A stretch of 64,000 nt of DNA. Source: CAYOHP01 sp964403795 [NCBI: uncultured bacterium] (GTDB taxonomy: Bacteria; Muiribacteriota; UBA6191; CAZXTJ01). The notes below the pieces were generated by a model, which worked only from the letters and a program-made list of their open reading frames with translations, ran no database searches and was not told where the DNA came from. How positions within the stretch are numbered: position 1 is the first letter of the stretch; every line of letters starts with the position of its first letter. The stretch spans positions 40,662 to 104,661 of the forward strand of contig CAYOHP010000008.1 in the NCBI GenBank assembly GCA_964403795.1, read 5' to 3'. Of the stretch, positions 42,913 to 52,376 are shown piece by piece. The translations under genes and the position numbers were made by a program.

Positions 42913-44144
42913 GCGGCACCCTCCCCGTCTCCTTCGAGGACATCGAGGCGGCCAGGAAGCGGATCGCGGGCGGCACCCTGGTCTCGCCCTGCCCCGAATC
43001 GAAGCCGCTCTCCGGGCTCTGCAGCGCTCGCATCTTCTGCAAGCTCGAGTACCTGCAGCGCACCGGCAGCTTCAAGGAGCGGGGTGCCCGCAACGCCCTG
43101 CTCCTGCTCGCTCCCGAAGCCCGCGCCCGGGGCGTGATCGCGGCCAGCGCCGGCAACCACGCCCTGGGCCTCGCCTACCACGGGCGCATGCTCGACGTGC
43201 CGGTCACCGTGGTGATGCCGAGCTTCGCGCCGCTCATCAAGGTGACCACCTGCCGGAACCTGGGGGCCCGGGTGGTGCAGCACGGGACCGTGTTCCAGGA
43301 GGCCAAGGACCACGCCGACAAGATGGCCGCCGACGAGGGCCTCACCTACATCCACGGCTACGACGACCCGGCCATCATCGCCGGCCAGGGCACCATCGGC
43401 CTCGAGATCCTGGAACAGGTCCCGGACGTCGAGGCGGTGGTCGTCCCCATCGGCGGCGGCGGCCTGATCGCAGGCGTGGCCCTGGCGCTGAAGACCTTGA
43501 AGCCCCGGGTCAAGGTGATCGGGGTCGAGCCCAAGGCGGCCACCTGCTACACCGCGGCCCTCAAGGTGGGACGGCCCACTCCCGTCGAGGTCCGTCCCAC
43601 CCTGGCCGACGGCCTGGCGGTCAGTCGAGTCGGAGCCAACGCCTTCGCCATCGCCCGCGACCATGTGGACCGGATCGTCCGGGTCGGGGAGGACGAGCTG
43701 GCCTTGGCCATCCTCCGCCTGGTGGAGCTCGAGAAGAGCGTGGTGGAAGGCGCCGGGGCCGCGCCCCTGGCCGCCTTCCTCGGCGACAAGATCCCCGAGA
43801 TGGCGGAGCGGACGGTGGTGCTGCTCCTCTCGGGCGGGAACATCGACCCCACGGTGCTCTCCCGGGTGATCGAGTGCGGCCTGGTGGCCGACGGACGCCT
43901 GATCCGGTTCACCGCCACCATCAGCGACCGGCCCGGCGGCCTGGCCCGGCTCGCCTCGCTGATCGCCGCCACCGGCGCCAGCATCAAGGACATCACCCAC
44001 GATCGCGCCTTCGCTGGGCCCGACATCTCGGCGGTGAACGTGCTCTGCACCCTCGAGACCCGCGATCGCGACCACATCGCCGAGATCCACCGGGCCCTCG
44101 AACGCGAGGGGATCCGCTTCACCACCCGCTCCGATGGGGCCTGA
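42909..44144 (+). CDS. ilvA: Threonine ammonia-lyase with ACT domain
   Basis: A 411-residue PLP enzyme that deaminates threonine to 2-oxobutyrate, the entry to isoleucine. PLP lysine K56 is in RTGSFKERGA. ASAGNHALGLAYH and the glycine-rich phosphate loop IGGGGLIAG follow. The catalytic part ends near 320, and a C-terminal ACT domain (about 330-411, RFTATISDRPGGLARLASLI) suggests feedback control. The single ACT and 411-residue length fit the shorter TdcB/IlvA-like form. Confidence 0.92.
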   Translation: MSGTLPVSFEDIEAARKRIAGGTLVSPCPESKPLSGLCSARIFCKLEYLQRTGSFKERGARNALLLLAPEARARGVIAASAGNHALGLAYHGRMLDVPVTVVMPSFAPLIKVTTCRNLGARVVQHGTVFQEAKDHADKMAADEGLTYIHGYDDPAIIAGQGTIGLEILEQVPDVEAVVVPIGGGGLIAGVALALKTLKPRVKVIGVEPKAATCYTAALKVGRPTPVEVRPTLADGLAVSRVGANAFAIARDHVDRIVRVGEDELALAILRLVELEKSVVEGAGAAPLAAFLGDKIPEMAERTVVLLLSGGNIDPTVLSRVIECGLVADGRLIRFTATISDRPGGLARLASLIAATGASIKDITHDRAFAGPDISAVNVLCTLETRDRDHIAEIHRALEREGIRFTTRSDGA

Positions 44145-44150
44145 GAGACT

Positions 44151-45500
44151 GTGACGGGACGACGCGGGCCGGCAGCCCGGTCCAGGGATCCTCGCTCCGC
44201 CCCCGCCGGGGGACCCGCCCTCTCCGGTAGCCCGGGTCGGCTCCCGGCCCTGGCCCTGGCCCTGGTCTTGGCCGCAGGCACCGTGCCGCTGGCCTCGGGC
44301 CGCACCCTCCATGTCCGGGCCGGAGCCCGGGGCCGCCCCGACGGGAGTCCCGCCCGCCCCTATCCCTCGCTCGCCTCCGCCCTGCGCCGGGCCGACCCCG
44401 ACGACGTGATCCGGCTGGCCGCCGGCCGCTACCTGCCGCCCCGCGGCTCTTCCGGCGAGACCCTGCGCTTCCCGGTCCTGCTGGAAGGCGGTTGGTCCCC
44501 CGATTTCCAGGCACGCGATCCCTGGGACCGGCACGCCACCGTGTTCGCCGACCCGCCGCCCGACCGCGCCCCCGACCGTGCCGATGGCCCGCGGCTGGCC
44601 GTCGAGATCGAGGACTCCCGTCCTGCGCCCGCCCCTCCCCCCCGCATCGCTCTCGACGGGATCCTCTTCGACGGCGGAACCCGCGCCCGCTACCCGGAAC
44701 CCGGGGAGACCCGCATCCATCGGGGCAGCGATCCCGTCACCGGGGCCTCCACCCTGGAGGGTCCGGCGCTCCGGGTAAGGTCCCGGGTGGCGCTGCACCT
44801 GGGGCTCCACGCCGTCGGGGTGGTCGACCATCCCTCCGCCGAGGCCGCCCTGGACCTGTCGCTGGCCCCGGGGAGCCGCATCGACCTGGTCGACTCGGTG
44901 ATCGCCCACGTCAGCGGCGCCGGGATCCGGATCCGGATCCAGGGAAGGGGATCCCCCCCGCCGCGCCTGCGCCTGGACGCGACCCGCATCCTCTGCATCG
45001 AGCGGGTCGACCCCACGTTCCCCGGGGGCGGCCACGGGATCCTGGCCCTCGATCCGATCGACCTCCACCTGCGCCGGAGCGAGCTCCTGCTGGTCGACGG
45101 CTACGGTCTGGAAGCCCCCCGGGGACTGCGTTCGCTCTCCGTCCGCGAGCTCCGGGTGGAAGGCTGCCTGCTCGGTCCCGCCCGCGTGGGTCGGGCCCCC
45201 GCCCCCCTGGGCAGCCCCTCGCCGGGGCGGCACGCTTCGCTGGCGCTGCCCCCGGCCTGGAGCCAGGTCTTCGCCTCCCGACCGGCCGCCGACCGCAACT
45301 TCGCTCCCGACGATCTCGACCGGATCGAGGCCCGCCAGCCCGAGCGCCTCCGGCTCCTGGGCCTGAGCGCGGCGGGACCGGCCTCGCTGGCCTGGCATCC
45401 CCGCCTGGGCCTCGCGGCCTTGACCGCGCTCGCTCCCCCTGTCCGGCCGCGTCGGGGTGGACCCGACCGGACGGATCCCCCTCCGCCGACTCTCCGCTGA
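44151..45500 (+). CDS. Secreted beta-helix-like protein of unknown function
   Basis: A 449-residue protein with a long basic N-region and a hydrophobic segment (about 30-48, PALALALVLAAGTVPLA), so export is likely. The start of the mature part, RPYPSLASALRRADPDDVIRLA, is typical of the opening of right-handed parallel beta-helix proteins (DUF1565-type), followed by repeating strand-turn units. No catalytic residues recognised. GTG start 6 bases after ilvA. Possibly a surface polysaccharide-binding or lyase-like protein. Confidence 0.65.
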   Translation: MTGRRGPAARSRDPRSAPAGGPALSGSPGRLPALALALVLAAGTVPLASGRTLHVRAGARGRPDGSPARPYPSLASALRRADPDDVIRLAAGRYLPPRGSSGETLRFPVLLEGGWSPDFQARDPWDRHATVFADPPPDRAPDRADGPRLAVEIEDSRPAPAPPPRIALDGILFDGGTRARYPEPGETRIHRGSDPVTGASTLEGPALRVRSRVALHLGLHAVGVVDHPSAEAALDLSLAPGSRIDLVDSVIAHVSGAGIRIRIQGRGSPPPRLRLDATRILCIERVDPTFPGGGHGILALDPIDLHLRRSELLLVDGYGLEAPRGLRSLSVRELRVEGCLLGPARVGRAPAPLGSPSPGRHASLALPPAWSQVFASRPAADRNFAPDDLDRIEARQPERLRLLGLSAAGPASLAWHPRLGLAALTALAPPVRPRRGGPDRTDPPPPTLR

Positions 45501-45564
45501 GCCGCATCCCCAGCGGATCCTGATCCCGGCACGCTTCCTGCTCCAGCACGGACCGGGAGGCATC

Positions 45565-45963
45565 ATGCGAGGACTTCTCAGGGATCCGCTGGACCTGGCC
45601 GTACTGCTCGGCTTCGAGCTGGGCGGACTCTGGATCGGGACCTCGCTGCTCTCCCTCGGGAACGACCCCGGGGCCCCCTTGCTGTTCCGCCTGGCGGGTC
45701 TGGCCGTGGTCTCGGGCCAGCTCTCGGTGCTCCTGGGGATGACCTGGTACCTGGGGATGGTCCAGCTGGCCTGCGCCTGCGCCTTCCCCTTCGCCCTGGC
45801 CGGGGTGCTGGCCGCCCCGATGTCGGGACCGACCTTCCGCACCATCGCCCTGGTGGCCTTCGTCTCGGTGCTGGCGGCCCGCTGGTCGGCGGGGCGGATC
45901 TTCGTGGTCCTGCACGAGGACGAGCTGGCCACGGCCTCGACCCGAGTCGCTTCCTACGCCTGA
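45565..45963 (+). CDS. Small integral membrane protein
   Basis: A 132-residue protein with about four membrane helices (roughly 9-29, 38-56, 65-85, 93-112) and short polar ends. No family recognised. The ATG at 45565 is chosen for GGGAGG 5 bases upstream; an earlier start would add a non-hydrophobic extension. Located after the secreted beta-helix protein and tail-to-tail with the DUF3616 gene. Confidence 0.6.
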   Translation: MRGLLRDPLDLAVLLGFELGGLWIGTSLLSLGNDPGAPLLFRLAGLAVVSGQLSVLLGMTWYLGMVQLACACAFPFALAGVLAAPMSGPTFRTIALVAFVSVLAARWSAGRIFVVLHEDELATASTRVASYA

Positions 45964-45992
45964 CTTGGCCTGCAGCTCGCCCCGGTCGACGA

Positions 45993-47060
45993 TCAGCGCG
46001 AGCCGGACCGGATCCGATGGGGGGCTCCCCCGTCGGGACCGTCGAACCCCACGCACAGGTCCTCGCCGCAGGGGAAGATCGCCTCGGCCTTGCCCTCGGG
46101 CGCCACGATCTCCCCGATCTTCTCGAGCCCGGGTCCCGGATCCATGAAGGCGTCGGACTCCCCGTCCCACTTCCAGAGCCCGAAAGGAGCGCTGCCCTCC
46201 CCGGTCAACCCGGTGAGGAGGAAGAGGCCCTCGCCCCAGCGGGGATGGTCCATCCAGGCCATGTCCCGGATCCCCATGCCCTCCAGGGCCAGGAACGAGA
46301 GGTGCCGCCCGTCGAGGTCCCTCCCGGCCTGCTCGAAGCGCACCACTACGGCGTGCCCCCGGAGCACCGGCCCCCGGAGCCCGATCCAGTGTCGGGTCCC
46401 CTTGACGGCGTAGCCCTCGACGTCGAGCCCACCCTCCTTGGACGGCAGGTTCAGGGAGCGGGCCAGTAGCGGATCCTTGCCCAGGCGCTTGCGCATCGAC
46501 CAGGCCTGGCGAGCCGCCAGCACCGGCTTTCCGCCCTGGAGCGAGGCGTCCATGGCGATCAGGAAGTTCGAGTGCTCGTCCCACTTGCCGGGCTTGCCCC
46601 CGCTGACCGGGATCACCTCGGCCAGCCGCGCCAGGTTCTCCTCCCGGGTCTTGCCCTTGGGCTTCGAGCGCTTCAGGGTGCAGGACCCCATGGCGTAGAG
46701 CACGCCGTCCTGGAAGGCCACGCCCTCGAGGTCCACCTCGTCGGTCTTGCCCAGGTCGGCGCCCTCGTTGAGCATCTCCACCACGTCGAAGACATGGGCC
46801 TTCCCGGGCTTCCCGCCCTGGAACTCCACCAGGCAGAGTTCGGTGCCCTCGTCGACCACTACGGCCAGGAACCGGCGCCCGGCAAGCTCCACCGGGGCGA
46901 TCCCGCTGACGTTGACCTTGCCCTCGGGGTTGGCGAGCGAAGAGAGGGGAAGGCCTCCCGCCGTGAGCGGGCTGAGTCCCAGGGTCCCGGCTCCGGCCGG
47001 GATCGCCCCGGCCACCAGGACCGCGGCCGCGCCAGCCATCCAGACCGATCCGAGACGCAT
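45993..47060 (-). CDS. DUF3616-family secreted protein
   Basis: A 355-residue exported protein (signal peptide 5-23) with a beta-propeller-like mature part. Repeated strand blocks include DEVDLEGVAFQDGVLYAMGS, GGLDVEGYAV and the C-terminal GEIVAPEGKAEAIFPCG, the DUF3616 landmarks. The family is found in bacteria that secrete many proteins, and its role is unknown. GGAAGGTGG precedes the ATG. Divergent from the kinase at 47195 over 134 bases. Confidence 0.75.
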   Translation of the reverse strand: MRLGSVWMAGAAAVLVAGAIPAGAGTLGLSPLTAGGLPLSSLANPEGKVNVSGIAPVELAGRRFLAVVVDEGTELCLVEFQGGKPGKAHVFDVVEMLNEGADLGKTDEVDLEGVAFQDGVLYAMGSCTLKRSKPKGKTREENLARLAEVIPVSGGKPGKWDEHSNFLIAMDASLQGGKPVLAARQAWSMRKRLGKDPLLARSLNLPSKEGGLDVEGYAVKGTRHWIGLRGPVLRGHAVVVRFEQAGRDLDGRHLSFLALEGMGIRDMAWMDHPRWGEGLFLLTGLTGEGSAPFGLWKWDGESDAFMDPGPGLEKIGEIVAPEGKAEAIFPCGEDLCVGFDGPDGGAPHRIRSGSR

Positions 47061-47194
47061 GGGACCACCTTCCGCAACGGGCGGCCCACATTCTGATGCC
47101 AGGGAGCGCTTCGTCAACCCGGGGGTCGCGGCCCGGCCCGAGCCCGGACCTGTCCCCTCGGGAAGCTACGCTGGGGCGAACCGCCCCTCCACCC

Positions 47195-49393
47195 ATGCAG
47201 GATCCTTCCAACCCCGACTCCTCCGGCCTCTCCCACCAACTGCTCCTCCGCTACGAGGTGCTCTCGCTCCTGGGTCGGGGCGGATGCGGAGCGGTCTACC
47301 GGTCCCGCGACCGGGAACTCGGCCGCGAGGTGGCCCTGAAGGTCCTCGAGGTTTCGCTCGAGGAAGGCTCGATGCGGGAGCGCTTCGCCCGCGAAGCGAT
47401 GCTCACGGCCCGGATGTCGCACCCGGGGATCGTGCGGCTCTACGACTCCGGCATCGATCTCCGGGGCCACCCCTTCCTGGTCTACCAGCTCCTCGACGGG
47501 GAGGACCTGGCCCGACGTCGGGCCCATGGCGACCTCCCGGGAGTCGACACCGTCCTCGAGTGGCTGGTCGCGCTCTCGGAGTCCCTGGAGGCCATGCACG
47601 GCGAGGGGATCCTGCACCGGGACCTGAAGCCGGCCAACGTGATCGTGACCCGCGACCAGCGCCCGGTGATCTGCGACCTGGGCCTGGCGCTCGCCACCTT
47701 CGAACCGTCCTCCCTCACCCGCTCCGGATCCCTCCTCGGGACACCCCGCTACATGGCTCCCGAGACCCTCCGGGGCGAGCCTGCCAGCGTGCGCTCCGAC
47801 GTCTTCGGACTGACCGCCATCGCCTACGAGTGCCTCTATGCCGCCCCCCTGCGGGCCAAGGGGGACCTCGGTTCCCTGATGCGGGTCGCCCACCTGGGCG
47901 ACGAGCCGCCGCTCGGGTCCCTGCCTGCCGTCGACGAGTGGCTCCGTCGGGGCCTGGCCGCCGACCCGCGGGAACGCCCGGCCTCGGCGGCCGAGCTGGG
48001 AGCCGGGTTCCGACGGGCCCTGGCCGCCTCCGCTCCCCCGCCTACCGTCGCCGGTCCGGGCCGGCCTCCCGAGCCCGGTTCCCCGGCCCCGCCGGAGCCC
48101 GGCTCGAGTGCCCCCTACCCTCGCCTGGGTGCGAGCTCCGCCACCAGCTGGTCCTGGGGAAGGACTGTCCGGAGCCGGCAGGCCGTTCTGATCCTGGCCC
48201 TGGTGGCCGCCGGAGGGTTCCTGGTCTCGCGCAGGGACGGACGCCCCGATCCCGAGCCGTGGGCGGTGGCCGGGGCCGGCACCGGGGCCGACGCGCCTGC
48301 GGGCCGGTCCCCGCCCCCGCCGGTCGCCTATCCCGAAGCCGAGGAGCGCGAGCTCCACCTCCTGCTGGCCACTCCCGGACCCGACCTCGGGCCTGGCCAG
48401 CACGCCTCCAAGGAGTCGGCCTACCGGGCCTGGAGGCTACGGGCCCCGGCCGTGCTCGCAGCCGAGAACCTCGACACCCTGCGCCGCTTCCTGCGGGCCC
48501 TGGTCCCCTGGATCCGCGACCGGCAGGCGGCCGGGTCCCGGACCGGGGACGCCTCCCGGCGCCCGGATGCCGGCCCTGGCGAGAGCCGCGCCCCGAGTCC
48601 CGAGGACCGGCTGCTCTCCGGCCTCGGGATGATCGCGGACCGCAGCCACAAGGTGCTCTCCGAGATCGAGGCGGGGATCCGCGACGGCCTGGTGAGCCAG
48701 GCCTTCGAACGGTCGGCGGGAGACCCCGCCATCCCCGATCCGGAACAGTTCGGGGACTTCCGCGAGGCGGTGCGCGAGGCATTCTCGTCGCTGGTCCGGG
48801 AACTCGGGACGCCCGGCCCCGGACAAGGGACCCTGGCCTTTGCCGCCCAGTGCCTGGTGGTTCCCGACTGGGATCCCGAGCTGCTCGCGGCGGTCCACGC
48901 CGAGAGCCAGGTGCGGCTCCTCTCTCCCCTGCCCGAATCCACCCGTCGCCTGCTCCGGACCTGCCGGGTCCGGATCCTCGAAGCCTTCGATCGCGGCCAC
49001 CTCTCCTGCCGGGACCGGCACGACGGGGCCATCGAGCTGGCGGCCCGGATGGGGGCGGACGCCTCGATGCTCCAGCTGGCGGGAGAGGAGATCGCCCGGG
49101 CCGTGTTCCTCTGCCCCGAGATCGCCACCCCCGAGGCCCTCGGCCTGATCGACCGCGTCCTCGATCGGATCGCCGCCGGGATCGACTCGGGGAGTCCGGT
49201 CGGCCCGGGGTCCCAGGCCGCGGACCTCGCCGAGGGCCTCTCCCGGCTCCGCTGGTCGCTGGGCCGCTCCGACCTGGATCGCTTCCAGGAACGGGCTCCC
49301 GGCGTCCTGGCCCGCGCCCAGCGGCTCGAGAACCTGCGGACCCGGCTGGAAGCCGCGTCCCGCCCGGACCCGCAGGAGCCATCCGGGCCGTAG
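47195..49393 (+). CDS. Membrane Ser/Thr protein kinase with DLG in place of DFG
   Basis: A 732-residue Hanks-type kinase. Kinase domain 20-285 has LGRGGCGAVYRS, ATP lysine K49, HRD (141-143) and LGTPRYMAPE. The metal motif is DLG (161-163), a tolerated variant. A Pro-rich linker leads to one membrane helix at about 330-350. The external 380 residues are mostly helical with no recognised domain. TACGCT at 47167-47172 is a likely -10. The third kinase of this general architecture here; it is followed by a HEAT protein. Confidence 0.9.
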   Translation: MQDPSNPDSSGLSHQLLLRYEVLSLLGRGGCGAVYRSRDRELGREVALKVLEVSLEEGSMRERFAREAMLTARMSHPGIVRLYDSGIDLRGHPFLVYQLLDGEDLARRRAHGDLPGVDTVLEWLVALSESLEAMHGEGILHRDLKPANVIVTRDQRPVICDLGLALATFEPSSLTRSGSLLGTPRYMAPETLRGEPASVRSDVFGLTAIAYECLYAAPLRAKGDLGSLMRVAHLGDEPPLGSLPAVDEWLRRGLAADPRERPASAAELGAGFRRALAASAPPPTVAGPGRPPEPGSPAPPEPGSSAPYPRLGASSATSWSWGRTVRSRQAVLILALVAAGGFLVSRRDGRPDPEPWAVAGAGTGADAPAGRSPPPPVAYPEAEERELHLLLATPGPDLGPGQHASKESAYRAWRLRAPAVLAAENLDTLRRFLRALVPWIRDRQAAGSRTGDASRRPDAGPGESRAPSPEDRLLSGLGMIADRSHKVLSEIEAGIRDGLVSQAFERSAGDPAIPDPEQFGDFREAVREAFSSLVRELGTPGPGQGTLAFAAQCLVVPDWDPELLAAVHAESQVRLLSPLPESTRRLLRTCRVRILEAFDRGHLSCRDRHDGAIELAARMGADASMLQLAGEEIARAVFLCPEIATPEALGLIDRVLDRIAAGIDSGSPVGPGSQAADLAEGLSRLRWSLGRSDLDRFQERAPGVLARAQRLENLRTRLEAASRPDPQEPSGP

Positions 49394-49408
49394 CCCACCG
49401 GCGTCCGA

Positions 49409-49425
49409 CCGACCCCTGGGGTCGG
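49409..49425 (+). terminator. Short inverted repeat after the kinase gene
   Basis: CCGACCCC, T, GGGGTCGG is a perfect repeat; with the central bases unpaired it forms a short GC hairpin 16 bases past the kinase stop. No T-tract. Could end the kinase transcript. Confidence 0.3.
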
Positions 49426-49467
49426 AGCCGAACCCGACCCCGTCCCCTCCGTGGCACGCTCCAGGGC

Positions 49468-50445
49468 ATGGCCAGGACCCGATCGGGGAAGCAGGACCTC
49501 CAGGTGGCGCTCGCGGCCCTGGCCCGGTTCGCCGACTCGCCGCCCGAGCCCGAGGAGCGCCCCCGGATCCTGGCCGCCCTCGGCGACGCCCGTTCCCCGC
49601 TGGTGGCGAAGGCCGCCCGGATCGTCTCCCGTCACCGGATCGCGGAGGCGGTCCCCGCCATGCTCGCGGCCCTCGCACGCGCCTACCGCGACCCCACCCG
49701 GAGCGACCCGGGCTGCAACGCCAAGGAAGCGCTGGTCGAGGCCCTCGACGCCCTCGACCACCCGGAGGCGGAGCCGTTCCTCACCGCGGCCCGGCACGTC
49801 CAGCTGGAAGCCGCCTGGGGACCTCCGGTGGACACCGCCACCCATCTCCGGGCCCGCGGGGTGGCGGCCCTGGCGAACCTCGGGTTCCCCGACCTCCTGC
49901 TGGTGGCGGGTCCGATGCTCGGCGATCCCGAGGTCCCGGTCCGGACCGCGGCCGCCGACGCCCTGGCCCACCATGGCGATCGGCTGGGAGCCGGGTGCCT
50001 GCTCCTGGCGGCCCGTCGCGATCCCGAGCCCGGGGTACGGGGGTCGTGCCTGGAGGCCGCCTTGCGCCTGGCGCCCGAGTGGACCCTCCCGATCCTGGAG
50101 GCGAGCCTGGGGGGCAGCGACCCGGACGCCGCCGAGACCGCGGCCCTGGTCCTGGGAGGCAGCCACCGGGAGGACGCCCTGGACCTGCTGCTTGGCGCCC
50201 TGGAGGACCGGCCGGTGGCCACCGACCGCCTGCCCCTGCTCCGGGCCCTGGCCCTTCACCGCAGCGACCGGGCCCTCGAAGTCCTGGCGAGCCGGCTCGA
50301 CGACGTCCAGCCCGCCGAAGCGAGGACCATCCTCGAGGCCCTGGCACCCCGGGCCGGCGAGCCCCGGGTCCGGGACGCGGTCACGGCCGCCCTCTCCCGG
50401 CGCGGCCCCGACTCCCTGGGCAAGGCCCTCGCCGCCTGGACCTGA
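49468..50445 (+). CDS. HEAT repeat protein
   Basis: A 325-residue all-helical protein made of about eight HEAT-like units, seen in LGDARSPLVAKAARIVSRHR, LGDPEVPVRTAAADALAHHG and ARRDPEPGVRGSCLEAALRL. The D-x-x-V-R pattern is typical. Such proteins are scaffolds. No signal peptide, so probably cytoplasmic. It ends 6 bases from the end of the convergent GTPase/AAA+ operon but is not part of it. Confidence 0.8.
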   Translation: MARTRSGKQDLQVALAALARFADSPPEPEERPRILAALGDARSPLVAKAARIVSRHRIAEAVPAMLAALARAYRDPTRSDPGCNAKEALVEALDALDHPEAEPFLTAARHVQLEAAWGPPVDTATHLRARGVAALANLGFPDLLLVAGPMLGDPEVPVRTAAADALAHHGDRLGAGCLLLAARRDPEPGVRGSCLEAALRLAPEWTLPILEASLGGSDPDAAETAALVLGGSHREDALDLLLGALEDRPVATDRLPLLRALALHRSDRALEVLASRLDDVQPAEARTILEALAPRAGEPRVRDAVTAALSRRGPDSLGKALAAWT

Positions 50446-50451
50446 CCCGGA

Positions 50452-51468
50452 CTAACCGCCCCCCGGTTCCCCACCCTCCGGCCCGCCCGCTCCGTCGGCT
50501 CCCCGGGGCTCTGCCCCCGGCTCCTCCGGGCTCCCGGGCGCCGTCCCCACCGCTCCCACCACCTCCGCCATCCTCGTCCGCCAGTCCCCGGCGGGCACCC
50601 GTCCCCTCGCCAGGGCCTCCCAGGCTTCCTCCACCCGGTCCGCCACCTCCCGGATCCCCGCGGCGCCCGCGATCACCGGCTCCACCCACTCCCGGTAGCG
50701 ACGTCCCGGCCCGAGGTCCAAGCCTTCGAGCCCGCGCAGCGCGCCGCCCACCACCCTCACCCCTGCCATCGCCTTCATCCCCAGCGCCAGGGCATGGCTC
50801 CCGTCCATCGCCACGATGCCTGCCGCCACCGGCATGACGCGCGCCACGACCGGGGGGAAGGCTGCCAGCACCGCCTCCACCCGCGCCACGAAGGACTCCA
50901 GCGAAAGCTCCCAGTCCTGGACCGAGAGCCCGTGCCCCGAAGCCAGCACCTCGATCCACTCCCCCAGCCCGGGTCCGTACCCCTCCCGCCCGCCTACCGG
51001 GCCGGACCCGAGCTCCAGAGTCGCGAGCCGGGCAGTCCCACCCACCACCGGCTCGGGCCGGAGCGCGGCCAGCACCATGGCCAGCTCCCCGGAACCGACT
51101 CCTTCCAGCGGGGCCGCGGCATAGACCGCCTCGCAGTAGCGTCGCCCTCCGCCCGAGTCCCCCGACTCCGGCCGGAGCCGGGCCCTGCCGTAGAGAATGC
51201 TCTCCCGGGACTCCTCCGGCCCCGCGACCGGGATGCGGACCAGGCATCCTCCCTCGGTCCGCCATGGGTACGCGTCCCAGTCCAAGCTCCCGTCGTCCCC
51301 CAGTCCCACCAGGGAAGGGATGCACCACGGGTCCAGCCAGGCCGGGAAGCCGGCACTCCGCCCGGTCACCCCGTGCTCCGCCCCCGGTCGGACCGGACCG
51401 CGGGGAGCCGTCACCGGCTTGCCGAACCGGAGGATCTCCAGGTACCGCTCCGTCGCTCGCCTCCTCAT
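50452..51468 (-). CDS. System gene 11: 338-residue protein of unknown family
   Basis: Last gene of the eleven-gene operon; ATG overlaps the stop of the second GTPase (ATGA). The N-terminal 130 residues are beta-rich with aromatic and proline-containing turns (SAGFPAWLDPWCIPSLVGLG). The middle (about 130-280) is a helical Ala/Val-rich domain, and the last 40 residues are a Pro/Gly/Glu-rich disordered tail. I cannot place it. In GTPase-centred conflict systems a large GTPase-associated partner (for example GAP1) accompanies the GTPase; this protein, next to one, is a candidate for that role by position only. Confidence 0.75.
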   Translation of the reverse strand: MRRRATERYLEILRFGKPVTAPRGPVRPGAEHGVTGRSAGFPAWLDPWCIPSLVGLGDDGSLDWDAYPWRTEGGCLVRIPVAGPEESRESILYGRARLRPESGDSGGGRRYCEAVYAAAPLEGVGSGELAMVLAALRPEPVVGGTARLATLELGSGPVGGREGYGPGLGEWIEVLASGHGLSVQDWELSLESFVARVEAVLAAFPPVVARVMPVAAGIVAMDGSHALALGMKAMAGVRVVGGALRGLEGLDLGPGRRYREWVEPVIAGAAGIREVADRVEEAWEALARGRVPAGDWRTRMAEVVGAVGTAPGSPEEPGAEPRGADGAGGPEGGEPGGG

Positions 51469-52376
51469 CCGGCCAGCCCGGAGGCCCTCACCCGCGTCAT
51501 GCCCGGCCCTTCGCCGCCCGCCAGGAACGAGAAGGACTCGAGGACCTGGAACGGTCTCCAGGTCTCGATCGCCTCGCGTTCCGTCACCCCGCCTGCAGCC
51601 GCCACCAGCAGACCGCCAAGGTGGGGGTCGAAGTTGGCGATCCCTTCGTCCTCCACGAAGCCGTAGGCAGAGCACCAGGTGACCGCCACCTCCGCCTCCG
51701 GAGCGAGGTACGAGGCCAACGACCTCAGCACCACCCGCCCCAGGACCTCGCGGACGCCCTCCAGCGGATCCTGGCTCCGGACCCGCGCCAGGGCTCCCCG
51801 CCCCTCGCCCAGGAAGCGCAGATCCGCCTTGGTCAGTGCCAGCACCACCCGCGATGCGGGCAGCCGGTCCATCCCTGCCTCGGCCAGGAACCCGGGCAGG
51901 TCGGCGTAGAAGCTCCGGGCCGGGTCCCGTCCCGCGGCATCGGCGCAGAGCACGATCCCGCGCGCCACCTTGAGGGCCTGGACCAGCCTCGCCCGGAACC
52001 CACCCATCGCCACCTGGTCGGTTCCCGGCCCCGCGCTCCCGGTACGGAACAGGGCACCGCCCGGTCCGTCCAGCAGGAGGAAGGCCGCCTTCCGCTCCCG
52101 GGACCCGAACAAGGACCGGGTCCCGATCGTGAACTCGAACCGGTGCTCCTCGACCCCATGGGAGGCGCCCACCCGCGGCACCCCGCTCCGCACCGCCTCC
52201 CCGGCCGCCTCGAAGAGGGCCCGGGTCGCGGGAGAGGTCGGCCGGACCCGGATCTCCGGTGCCGACCCGCCGGGCCGGCGATTGAGCACCGCCTGCTGCA
52301 AGGCCCCCACCAGCAGGGTCTTCCCGGCCCCCGGGGGTCCCGCCACCAGGAAGAGATCCTCCTCCGGCCCGCTCAT
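51465..52376 (-). CDS. System gene 10: P-loop GTPase-like protein
   Basis: A 303-residue P-loop NTPase of the GTPase type. Walker A is GPPGAGKT (13-20). The Walker B/G3-like LLLDGPGG is at 100-107, a G4-like LTKADL at 181-186, and the late motif TWCSAYGFVEDEG stands where G5 (SA-type) would be. An insert of about 70 residues between G1 and G3 carries conserved-looking aromatic positions. It shares the G1 style and the SAYGF/SAFGY end motif with the smaller GTPase at 58869. Likely the NTP switch of the system. Start and stop overlap neighbours by ATGA. Confidence 0.82.
   Translation of the reverse strand: MSGPEEDLFLVAGPPGAGKTLLVGALQQAVLNRRPGGSAPEIRVRPTSPATRALFEAAGEAVRSGVPRVGASHGVEEHRFEFTIGTRSLFGSRERKAAFLLLDGPGGALFRTGSAGPGTDQVAMGGFRARLVQALKVARGIVLCADAAGRDPARSFYADLPGFLAEAGMDRLPASRVVLALTKADLRFLGEGRGALARVRSQDPLEGVREVLGRVVLRSLASYLAPEAEVAVTWCSAYGFVEDEGIANFDPHLGGLLVAAAGGVTEREAIETWRPFQVLESFSFLAGGEGPGMTRVRASGLAG

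Noticed and set aside
41976-45932. A 1318-codon open frame on the minus strand across mqnD, OsmC, ilvA and the secreted protein
   Set aside because: Antisense to proteins with intact motifs; composition is that of a shadow frame. Only its small zinc-ribbon segment at 42151-42435 looks real.
46747-49467. Plus-strand open frame leading into the HEAT protein
   Set aside because: It overlaps the DUF3616 gene and the kinase in other frames and is Arg/Pro/Gly low complexity until the HEAT repeats start at 49468.
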